Position numbers and translations under genes: made by a program. This document shows, in pieces, positions 1 to 6,519 of a stretch of 7,682 nt of DNA. How positions within the stretch are numbered: position 1 is the stretch's first letter; each line of letters opens with the position of its first letter. Below the pieces are notes generated by a model. That model made no database searches. It was given only the letters and a program-made list of their open reading frames with translations, and was not told where the DNA came from. The DNA is taken from NCBI GenBank assembly GCA_958420075.1, contig CATZIM010000077.1:1-7682 (forward strand), written 5' to 3'. The stretch is from an uncultured Clostridia bacterium (GTDB lineage Bacteria; Bacillota; Clostridia; Lachnospirales; Anaerotignaceae).

Positions 1-1529
1 CGGACGAATTGAAAGTACCCTTTGCCGATTCCAAAGATGGGTATTTTGAAGGCGGTCTGGTGACTGGTTTCGGTTCCGCAGTGACATTCAAAGGCTATAA
101 CGAAGCGGGTGAAATGCAGTTTTATGCAGTGACGGACAGAGGTCCCAATGCGGACGCACCCAAGTATGAAAAAGACGGAACACAGACAGAAGCAAAGATT
201 TTCCCTTGTCCGGAATTCACCCCCAGTATCGGTATTGTGACCATCAAAGATAACGGTGCCGTTGTAGATGAAGCTATTACACTGAAAGATGCGGAAGGAA
301 ACGAGATTTCCGGTCTGCCTCTGGAACCTGGTCAGGTTGGGGCAACAGGAGAAAGAGCACTGGATATGCAGCTCAATGATATCGGCTATGATAATGAAGG
401 TCTGGACACAGAAGGCATTGCCGTAGATGCGGACGGTAATTTCTGGCTGTGTGATGAATATGGTCCTTTCATTGTAAAGACAGATGCCAATGGAAAGATT
501 CTGGAAAAATATGCGCCCGGTGAAGGTCTGCCGGAAATTTTGCAGTATCGCATTCCAAACAGAGGTTTTGAAGGTCTGACCATTACACCCAATGGCACAG
601 TTATGGCTTCTGTGCAGAGTGTACTGGATGTAAACGGCGAAACAGATGATACCGCTTGTTTTACCAGAATTGTGGCCCTTGACCCTGAAACAGGTGATAC
701 AAAAATGTATGCCTATCCTGTAGACCTGAGCCAGTACAGCGCACCTTCCAACTGCAAGATTGGGGATATTTACGCAGTGGATGATGACACACTGCTGGTC
801 ATCGAACAGGGCAAACTGGCAGACAAGACCATGTCCAATAAAATTTATCAGGTGGATTTGTCCAACGCTACAGACATTTCTGACATGACTGTAGACGGTA
901 AGGCATTAGAATATGCTTCTGCAGAAGAATTGCAGGATGATGTTGTGTTCGCGGAAAAAGAACTGCTGCTGGATTTGCGTGATTATGGTTGGACAGCGGA
1001 AAAAGCGGAAGGTCTGTGCATGGTAGATGAAAATACCATTGCAGTCATCAATGACAATGACTTTGGCATTGTTACTGTAACAGAAGATGCCGCAAACGAA
1101 GACGCTGATATTACGGACTATGTATACGACGCAGCAACAGGCACATTTACAAAAGACGGCACAGCAGCAGAAGTGAAGGTTTCCATTGGGGAAAACACAG
1201 AACCTGCACAGATTTGGACATTCCAGAAAACAGAAGAACCTGCAGCAGAAACTTCCTATATCAGCATCCGCAACGGTGTATTGCAGGCACAGGAAAGCGG
1301 CAAAACATACGGTGTGGATTTTGACAGCGAAAAACAGCAGGTTGTATTGACAACGGGTGGTACATATACAGCAACAGGCAAAGAAGATACCCAGAAAACT
1401 TTGACAGAAGTGGGAGAAGCATCTGCCTGGAAAATTGTGCTGGACGGCACAGCGCTGGATATTCCCGTATATCATATCAACGGTTATAACTATGTAGACC
1501 AGCAGGCGTTGGAAGCAGCGCTGGCATAA
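1..1529 (+). CDS. Phytase-like esterase/propeller protein with C-terminal stalk-like repeat (5'-truncated)
   Basis: Partial gene: the frame is open to the left edge (codons GAC GAA precede the TTG at 9), so the true start and any signal peptide are outside. The visible protein has about 508 residues. Numbering from the TTG codon, residues 1-405 match the 'esterase-like activity of phytase' family (PF13449-type), with the TDRGPN stretch at 42-47, LDTEGIAVDADGNFWLCDEYG at about 132-151, GFEGLTITPNG at 186-196 and KAEGLCMV plus INDNDFG at 332-353. The three 'EG' turns are typical of this six-bladed fold. The last ~35 residues (IPVYHINGYNYVDQQALEAA) resemble the stalk-like repeats of copper-amine-oxidase-N type in exported clostridial proteins. 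By family it is probably secreted or surface-bound and may hydrolyse phosphate or carboxyl esters; the substrate is unknown. It reads alone and ends before a weak terminator. Family call is firm, activity is not. Confidence 0.85.
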   Translation, partial: DELKVPFADSKDGYFEGGLVTGFGSAVTFKGYNEAGEMQFYAVTDRGPNADAPKYEKDGTQTEAKIFPCPEFTPSIGIVTIKDNGAVVDEAITLKDAEGNEISGLPLEPGQVGATGERALDMQLNDIGYDNEGLDTEGIAVDADGNFWLCDEYGPFIVKTDANGKILEKYAPGEGLPEILQYRIPNRGFEGLTITPNGTVMASVQSVLDVNGETDDTACFTRIVALDPETGDTKMYAYPVDLSQYSAPSNCKIGDIYAVDDDTLLVIEQGKLADKTMSNKIYQVDLSNATDISDMTVDGKALEYASAEELQDDVVFAEKELLLDLRDYGWTAEKAEGLCMVDENTIAVINDNDFGIVTVTEDAANEDADITDYVYDAATGTFTKDGTAAEVKVSIGENTEPAQIWTFQKTEEPAAETSYISIRNGVLQAQESGKTYGVDFDSEKQQVVLTTGGTYTATGKEDTQKTLTEVGEASAWKIVLDGTALDIPVYHINGYNYVDQQALEAALA

Positions 1530-1563
1530 AAAGGCTCATACGCAATCAATATACCTATACCAG

Positions 1564-1597
1564 AAAAAGGCTTTGCCCTAAGTGGCAGGGCTTTTTT
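1564..1597 (+). terminator. Probable intrinsic terminator of the phytase-like gene
   Basis: GCCCT (1575-1579) pairs with AGGGC (1587-1591) across a 7-base loop, followed by six T (1592-1597). An A-run at 1564-1568 can pair with the T-run around a bulge. The stem is short, so termination may be leaky. It lies 35-68 bases after the stop codon at 1527-1529. Confidence 0.6.
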
Positions 1598-1598
1598 C

Positions 1599-1628
1599 TT
1601 GTGGAAAAATAGAATCCTATGGTACAAT
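1599..1628 (+). promoter_or_regulatory. Extended -10 promoter for the orphan gene at 1654
   Basis: A -10 box TACAAT (1623-1628) is preceded by TGG (1620-1622), giving the TGn extension. A weak -35, TTGTGG (1599-1604), sits 18 bases upstream. The expected transcription start near 1635 leaves a leader of about 19 bases before the ATG at 1654. The -35 begins just after the T-run of the preceding terminator, so gene 2 appears to be its own transcription unit. Confidence 0.55.
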
Positions 1629-1653
1629 GGCAAAAAAGATTGGGGGATAAGAG

Positions 1654-1977
1654 ATGAAAAAAACACCTTGGATGTTGGGATACTGGACATTGCTGCGGAT
1701 GTCTATCAGAATGAAAAAGAAATTGCCAGTATATATGCCCACAAGAGAATTTATTGACGGGTGCTGGAGATTGGCATTTTTGGATGATATGGTTTGCCGT
1801 CATGAGTTGGATGGTGTAGTGATTAAAGGGGAGCCTGTTGTTTTTCCGCCGAAAAAGGAATCCATTCCTTATCGGTATAAGCTTTTTCTGGAAATGTACG
1901 GGGAAGATACGTCAGAGGAATGGGAAAAAGCATACAGTAAAACATGGAAGCGGGCAAAGGCATTGAGGGTAAAATGA
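1654..1977 (+). CDS. Orphan 107-residue basic protein, function unknown
   Basis: I do not recognise this family. The ATG at 1654 is fixed by an in-frame TAA at 1648-1650 and a GGGGGA ribosome binding site at 1642-1647, six bases upstream. The protein is soluble-looking, rich in Lys/Arg and aromatic residues (five Trp), with a basic N-terminus (RMSIRMKKK at 15-23), a middle segment with LDGVVIKGEPVVFPPKK (52-68) and a helical C-terminus with EEWEKAYSKTWKRAKALRVK (88-107). It has no signal peptide or convincing membrane helix and no Cys-pair metal site. Its own promoter, a good start and codon use like the neighbours support a real gene. The helical, basic, Trp-bearing tail could bind nucleic acid or a protein partner, but that is only a guess. 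It is separated from gene 3 by 55 bases and overlaps that gene's promoter. Confidence 0.7.
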   Translation: MKKTPWMLGYWTLLRMSIRMKKKLPVYMPTREFIDGCWRLAFLDDMVCRHELDGVVIKGEPVVFPPKKESIPYRYKLFLEMYGEDTSEEWEKAYSKTWKRAKALRVK

Positions 1978-1991
1978 CAATGTGATATACT
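1963..1991 (+). promoter_or_regulatory. Promoter of the Gfo/Idh/MocA oxidoreductase, overlapping the end of gene 2
   Basis: TTGAGG (1963-1968), a 17-base spacer and TATACT (1986-1991) with a TGA extension at 1983-1985 form a good sigma-70/SigA-type promoter. The -35 lies inside the last codons of gene 2, whose stop is 1975-1977. Transcription would start near 1998, giving a leader of about 35 bases that carries AGAGGAGG (2018-2025). Confidence 0.65.
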
Positions 1992-2032
1992 AAAGACATG
2001 TATTTAGACAAAAACAAAGAGGAGGTTTTCAA

Positions 2033-3001
2033 ATGAAGATCGGTATTTTGGGCCCTGGGAATATTGCGGAAAAAATGGCGTACACCATCAATCATATGGA
2101 TGACGCCCAGTGTTATGCCGTCGCGTCCAGAGATTTGGAACGGGCAAAGGCATTTGCAGAAAAATTTGGCATTCCTAAGGCGTATGGCTCTTATGAAGAA
2201 TTGGCAAAAGATCCGGATGTGGAATTGATTTATATTGCGGTACCCCATTCCCATCACTATATGTATATGAAAATGTGTCTGGAACATGGAAAACCTGTGT
2301 TGTGTGAAAAAGCTTTTACAGCAAACGCTGCCCAGGCAAAAGAAATTCTGGAACTGTCCAAAGAAAAAGGCGTATTTGTGGGAGAAGCCATTTGGACAAG
2401 ATACATGCCCTCCAGAAAAATCATTGATGATGCCATTGCAGCAGGTAAAATTGGGGAAGTTAATTTTGTAACAGCAAATCTGGGATATAATATCCAGCAT
2501 GTACGCCGTTTGACAGACCCGGAACTGGCAGGGGGCGCTTTGCTGGATGTAGGGATTTATCCTTTGTCTTTCATTGCCATGATTCTGGGGGATGAAGTGG
2601 CAAGCATCACTTCTTCCTGCGTGAAAACAGAAACCGGAGTGGATGCCCAGAATGCCATTATCCTCACATACAAAAACGGCAAAATGGCCATTGCCCACAG
2701 CGGTATGCTGGGGCCTACAGAACAGTTTGGTATTGTGTACGGCTCCAAAGGATATCTGGTTGCGGAAAACATCAATAATGTAGATCGTGTCTGCATTTAT
2801 GACAATGACAGAAAACTAGTGGAAGCCATTGACATGCCGGAACAGATCACTGGTTTTGAAGATGAAGTGCGTGCATCCATGGCAGCTATTCGGGAAGGCA
2901 AAATCGAATGTGAACAGATGCCGCACAGTGAAATTCTGCGGATGATGGAACAGATGGACAGTCTGCGGGAAGCATGGGGCATTCGTTATCCTTTTGAATA
3001 A
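2033..3001 (+). CDS. Gfo/Idh/MocA family NAD(P)-dependent oxidoreductase, dihydrodiol-dehydrogenase-like
   Basis: A complete 322-residue protein, normal length for the family. The start is set by AGAGGAGG at 2018-2025, seven bases before the ATG. Residues 1-120 form the Rossmann domain, with GILGPGNIA (4-12) as the dinucleotide loop and AVASRDLERA (29-38) after the second strand. The usual E-K-P motif reads C91-E92-K93-A94, so the catalytic-region Lys is kept but Pro is Ala. EAIWTR (118-123) and LLDVGIYPL (170-178), with D172 and Y176, are the hallmarks of the subgroup that holds trans-1,2-dihydrobenzene-1,2-diol/D-xylose dehydrogenases. The family oxidises or reduces sugar, polyol or related hydroxyls in the cytoplasm; the substrate cannot be read from sequence. 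It is monocistronic by layout: own promoter, own terminator. The neighbouring LacI-type regulator could control it, but no shared site was found. Confidence 0.9.
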   Translation: MKIGILGPGNIAEKMAYTINHMDDAQCYAVASRDLERAKAFAEKFGIPKAYGSYEELAKDPDVELIYIAVPHSHHYMYMKMCLEHGKPVLCEKAFTANAAQAKEILELSKEKGVFVGEAIWTRYMPSRKIIDDAIAAGKIGEVNFVTANLGYNIQHVRRLTDPELAGGALLDVGIYPLSFIAMILGDEVASITSSCVKTETGVDAQNAIILTYKNGKMAIAHSGMLGPTEQFGIVYGSKGYLVAENINNVDRVCIYDNDRKLVEAIDMPEQITGFEDEVRASMAAIREGKIECEQMPHSEILRMMEQMDSLREAWGIRYPFE

Positions 3002-3020
3002 GAAAGCAGAAGATGGAAAA

Positions 3021-3054
3021 GATAGACTGTATGGATGCATGCAGTCTATTTTTT
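3021..3054 (+). terminator. Intrinsic terminator of the oxidoreductase gene
   Basis: ATAGACTG (3022-3029) pairs perfectly with CAGTCTAT (3042-3049). A further T-G and two A-T/T-A pairs close a small loop at 3033-3038, and a T-run (3049-3054) follows. It lies 20 bases after the stop, so read-through into the LacI gene should be low. Confidence 0.9.
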
Positions 3055-3099
3055 GAGGAAAAAATTACGAAATTCTAAGAAAACTTTTCCTTTTCATAC

Positions 3100-4179
<1,080 letters not shown>

Positions 4180-4197
4180 AACAGAATTTTGTTGAGA

Positions 4198-4232
4198 AGT
4201 GTTTCTGAAAATTTCCCTTAAGAAAACACACT
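4198..4232. repeat. Imperfect inverted repeat after the LacI gene
   Basis: AGTGTTTCT (4198-4206) faces AGAAAACACACT (4221-4232); pairing needs one bulged A and a skipped CA. It has no T-run and lies upstream of a much better terminator. It may be a degraded hairpin or a chance match. Confidence 0.25.
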
Positions 4233-4255
4233 GAATAAAACATAGGAAGATAAGA

Positions 4256-4295
4256 AAGCTGGAATCTTTGATATTGTAAGGATTTCAGCTTTTTT
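4256..4295 (+). terminator. Intrinsic terminator of the LacI-family gene
   Basis: AAGCTGGAATC (4256-4266) pairs with GATTTCAGCTT (4281-4291) through 11 positions with one G-T wobble. TTTG/TAAG (4267-4270/4277-4280) can extend the stem to a six-base loop. Six T (4290-4295) follow. It separates the regulator from the cupin-hcp operon. Confidence 0.88.
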
Positions 4296-4299
4296 GTTT

Positions 4300-4362
4300 A
4301 TGCCGCAAAAAGAAATATTTTTTGTTGGAAAAACAACGGAAATGAAAGGAGCTTTGTCATAA
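4300..4362 (+). other. Tiny 20-codon open frame upstream of the cupin-hcp operon
   Basis: ATG at 4300 to TAA at 4360-4362 encodes MPQKEIFFVGKTTEMKGALS. It has no ribosome binding site (only the terminator T-run precedes it) and it would start before the proposed transcription start near 4372. It most likely is not translated; it is listed because the 4300-4380 stretch may be a short interspersed repeat rather than unique spacer. Confidence 0.15.
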
Positions 4363-4365
4363 AAT
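4319..4365 (+). promoter_or_regulatory. Candidate promoter of the cupin-hcp operon with an activator-like dyad
   Basis: A dyad TTT-nn-GTTG-n6-CAAC-nn-AAA spans 4319-4342, centred at 4330.5. A -10-like TAAAAT is at 4360-4365 with no recognisable -35 (CGGAAA at the expected place). If transcription starts at about 4372, the dyad centre is at -41.5, the class II position of Crp/Fnr-family activators. hcp genes are known targets of this family (for example HcpR or FNR). Half-site sequences do not match the FNR consensus exactly. An alternative promoter is TTGTCA (4354-4359), 16 bases, then AAAAAT (4376-4381). The dyad is seen; the regulator is inferred. Confidence 0.4.
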
Positions 4366-4409
4366 AGTGCCATAGAAAAATGATAGGAATTCAAAAGGAG
4401 GCGAAAGCC

Positions 4410-4751
4410 ATGGGATATATCAAAAACATTCCACATGAAAATATACTGCGTCTGGCAGATCAGGTCAGCGTTCAGCCGGGACAGGTGGTCAGCAAAACGC
4501 TGGCACAGAACAAAGCGGTCAGTCTGACAATTTTTGCTTTTGACAAAGATGAGGAGATCAGTACCCACGCATCTCATGGTGATGCTATGGTGACAGTGCT
4601 GGAAGGAACCGGAAAATTTACGGTAGATGGCAAAGAATATATTTTGCAGGAAGGGGAAACACTGGTAATGCCAGCAGGAAAACCCCATGCCGTATACGGT
4701 CAGGAAGCATTCAAGATGTTGTTAACGGTTATTTTTCCTTTGGAAGGATAA
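4410..4751 (+). CDS. Small single-domain cupin, cotranscribed with hcp
   Basis: A 113-residue protein starting at the ATG at 4410, chosen because AAAGGAGG (4394-4401) lies eight bases upstream; the in-frame ATG at 4380 would put that site inside the gene. The cupin barrel covers about residues 35-110. Motif 1 is THASHGDAMVTVLEGTGKFTVDG (52-74): H53 and H56 are spaced H-x2-H rather than the usual H-x-H, and D58 or E65 may serve as the acidic ligand. Motif 2 is GETLVMPAGKPHAVYG (82-97), with P88, G90 and H93 conserved. A metal site is therefore likely but not canonical. No signal peptide; cytoplasmic. The stop is 27 bases before hcp with no terminator between, so they form one operon. A role beside Hcp in nitrosative or redox stress is inferred from position only; a sugar-isomerase or storage role cannot be excluded. 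Confidence 0.88.
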   Translation: MGYIKNIPHENILRLADQVSVQPGQVVSKTLAQNKAVSLTIFAFDKDEEISTHASHGDAMVTVLEGTGKFTVDGKEYILQEGETLVMPAGKPHAVYGQEAFKMLLTVIFPLEG

Positions 4752-4778
4752 AGATAGAGGATAAAAAAGGAGAGAAGA

Positions 4779-6413
4779 ATGATGAATATGTTTTGTTTTC
4801 AGTGTCAGGAAACAGCAGGCTGCAAAGGCTGCACTCGTGTGGGGGTATGCGGGAAAAGCGCACAGACAGCAGGCTTGCAGGATTTATTGATTTATGTAAC
4901 AAAAGGACTTTCCGATGTAGCAACAAAGCTGCGGAAAGCAGGTAAAAAGGTGGGAACAGACGTAAATCATCTGGTGACAGAAAATCTGTTTATCACCATT
5001 ACAAATGCCAACTTTGATGATGAAAAAATCACAGCACGCATTGTGGACACATTGGCTTGTAAAGAAACACTGCTGGCAGAATTGGGCAGCGACGCAGGTC
5101 TGACAGAAGCTGCAAAATGGAATGGAACAGAAGAAACATTTGCAGAAAAAGCAGCACAGGTAGGTGTGCTTTCTACAGAAAATGAAGATATTCGCAGTCT
5201 GCGGGAAATGATCGTATATGGTCTGAAAGGCATGGCTGCTTACAGCAAACATGCAAACGCACTGGGCAAGGAAAGCGAAGCTATTGATGCCTTCTTGCAG
5301 GAAACACTGGCAAAAACATTGGATGACAGTCTGGATGTGGAAGCACTGGTGGCACTGACCATGGAAACAGGCAAATACGGCGTAGACGCTATGGCGATGC
5401 TGGATGAAGCAAATACAACTGCTTACGGCAATCCACAGATTACTAAAGTTGCGCTGGGTGTACGGAAAAATCCTGGTATTCTGGTTTCCGGTCATGACCT
5501 GAGAGATTTGGAAATGCTGCTGAAGCAGACAGAAGGCACAGGCGTAGATGTGTATACACACTCTGAAATGCTGCCTGCGCACTACTATCCCGCATTCCAG
5601 AAATACAGCCACTTTGCAGGCAACTATGGCAATGCATGGTGGAAACAGAAAGAAGAATTTGAAGCATTCAACGGCCCTGTGCTGCTGACTACAAACTGTC
5701 TGGTACCTCCGCTGGAAAGCTACAAAGACCGTGTGTATACCACTGGCGCAGTAGGTTTCCCCGGATGCAAACATATTCCCGGCGGCGTAGGGGAAGAAAA
5801 AGATTTCTCTGCATTGATCGCTCATGCAAAACAGTGCCCCGCGCCTACAGAACTGGAAACAGGTGAAATCGTCGGCGGTTTCGCACACCATCAGGTATTG
5901 GCGCTGGCGGACAAGATTGTGGAAGCCGTAAAGAGTGGTGCCATCAAGAAATTTGTTGTCATGGCTGGTTGCGATGGCCGCAGCCCCAAACGAAATTACT
6001 ATACAGATTTTGCAAAAGCTCTGCCCAAAGACACTGTGATTCTCACAGCAGGCTGTGCGAAATACAAATACAATAAACTGGACTTGGGCGACATCAACGG
6101 TATTCCCCGTGTGTTGGATGCTGGTCAGTGCAATGACAGCTACTCTCTGGCAGTAATTGCTCTGAAACTGAAAGAAGTATTCGGTCTGGAAGATATCAAC
6201 GATCTGCCTATCGTATATAACATTGCTTGGTATGAACAGAAAGCAGTTATCGTATTGCTGGCGCTGCTGTATCTGGGTGTGAAGAATATTCATCTGGGCC
6301 CCACACTGCCCGCATTTCTTTCTCCCAATGTGGCAAAAGTCCTGGTGGAAAACTTCGGTATCGCAGGCATTGGTACTGTGGAAGAAGATATGGAACTGTT
6401 CTTCGGCGAATAA
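4779..6413 (+). CDS. hcp: Hydroxylamine reductase / hybrid cluster protein (Hcp)
   Basis: A complete 544-residue Hcp, normal for the family. AAAGGAGA (4766-4773) precedes ATG 4779 by five bases; a second ATG at 4782 is equally well placed. The N-terminal cluster ligands are C6, C9, C18 and C24 (C-x2-C-x8-C-x5-C), the strict-anaerobe pattern that holds a cubane [4Fe-4S], unlike the longer-spaced set of enterobacteria. All hybrid-cluster ligands are present: H239, E263, C307, C398 (the persulfide-type Cys), C426, C451, E486 and K488. Their spacing (24, 44, 91, 28, 25, 35, 2) fits the family closely. The enzyme is cytoplasmic; it reduces hydroxylamine to ammonia in vitro and is thought to act on NO in vivo and to take part in protein S-nitrosylation. 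No hcr-type reductase lies next to it, as is usual in anaerobes, so the electron donor is probably a ferredoxin or similar encoded elsewhere. Confidence 0.98.
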   Translation: MMNMFCFQCQETAGCKGCTRVGVCGKSAQTAGLQDLLIYVTKGLSDVATKLRKAGKKVGTDVNHLVTENLFITITNANFDDEKITARIVDTLACKETLLAELGSDAGLTEAAKWNGTEETFAEKAAQVGVLSTENEDIRSLREMIVYGLKGMAAYSKHANALGKESEAIDAFLQETLAKTLDDSLDVEALVALTMETGKYGVDAMAMLDEANTTAYGNPQITKVALGVRKNPGILVSGHDLRDLEMLLKQTEGTGVDVYTHSEMLPAHYYPAFQKYSHFAGNYGNAWWKQKEEFEAFNGPVLLTTNCLVPPLESYKDRVYTTGAVGFPGCKHIPGGVGEEKDFSALIAHAKQCPAPTELETGEIVGGFAHHQVLALADKIVEAVKSGAIKKFVVMAGCDGRSPKRNYYTDFAKALPKDTVILTAGCAKYKYNKLDLGDINGIPRVLDAGQCNDSYSLAVIALKLKEVFGLEDINDLPIVYNIAWYEQKAVIVLLALLYLGVKNIHLGPTLPAFLSPNVAKVLVENFGIAGIGTVEEDMELFFGE

Positions 6414-6472
6414 GAAAGAATTGCGGAATTTTCTGACATAGAAGATTCCACACAAGAAAATATCGTAAAAAT

Positions 6473-6516
6473 AAAAAATCCGAAATCCTTTGTTTGAAGG
6501 GATTTCGGATTTTTTT
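6473..6516. terminator. Bidirectional terminator between hcp and the convergent minus-strand gene
   Basis: ATCCGAAATCC (6478-6488) pairs perfectly with GGATTTCGGAT (6500-6510), and TTT/AAG (6489-6491/6497-6499) extends it to a GTTTG loop. An A-run (6473-6478) on the left and a T-run (6510-6516) on the right give each strand its own U-tract. It serves hcp on the plus strand and the gene ending at 6520 on the minus strand, whose stop codon is only three bases away. Confidence 0.93.
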
Positions 6517-6519
6517 CTA

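Noticed and set aside
9..11. TTG at 9 as the start of the phytase-like gene
   Set aside because: The frame stays open to the left edge, there is no ribosome binding site in view, and the domain seems to begin before it.
1823..2698. 291-codon minus-strand open frame across genes 2 and 3
   Set aside because: Low-complexity antisense translation overlapping two plus-strand genes; no ribosome binding site or family match.
4319..4342. The dyad before cupin-hcp as a terminator or riboswitch
   Set aside because: No T-run follows it, and the leader is too short and simple for a known riboswitch.
4380..4382. ATG at 4380 as the cupin start
   Set aside because: The strong AAAGGAGG at 4394-4401 would lie inside the gene; it is ideally placed for ATG 4410.
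4218..4688. 156-codon minus-strand open frame covering the cupin promoter and gene
   Set aside because: It is antisense to the cupin motifs and crosses the terminator hairpin; no domain seen.
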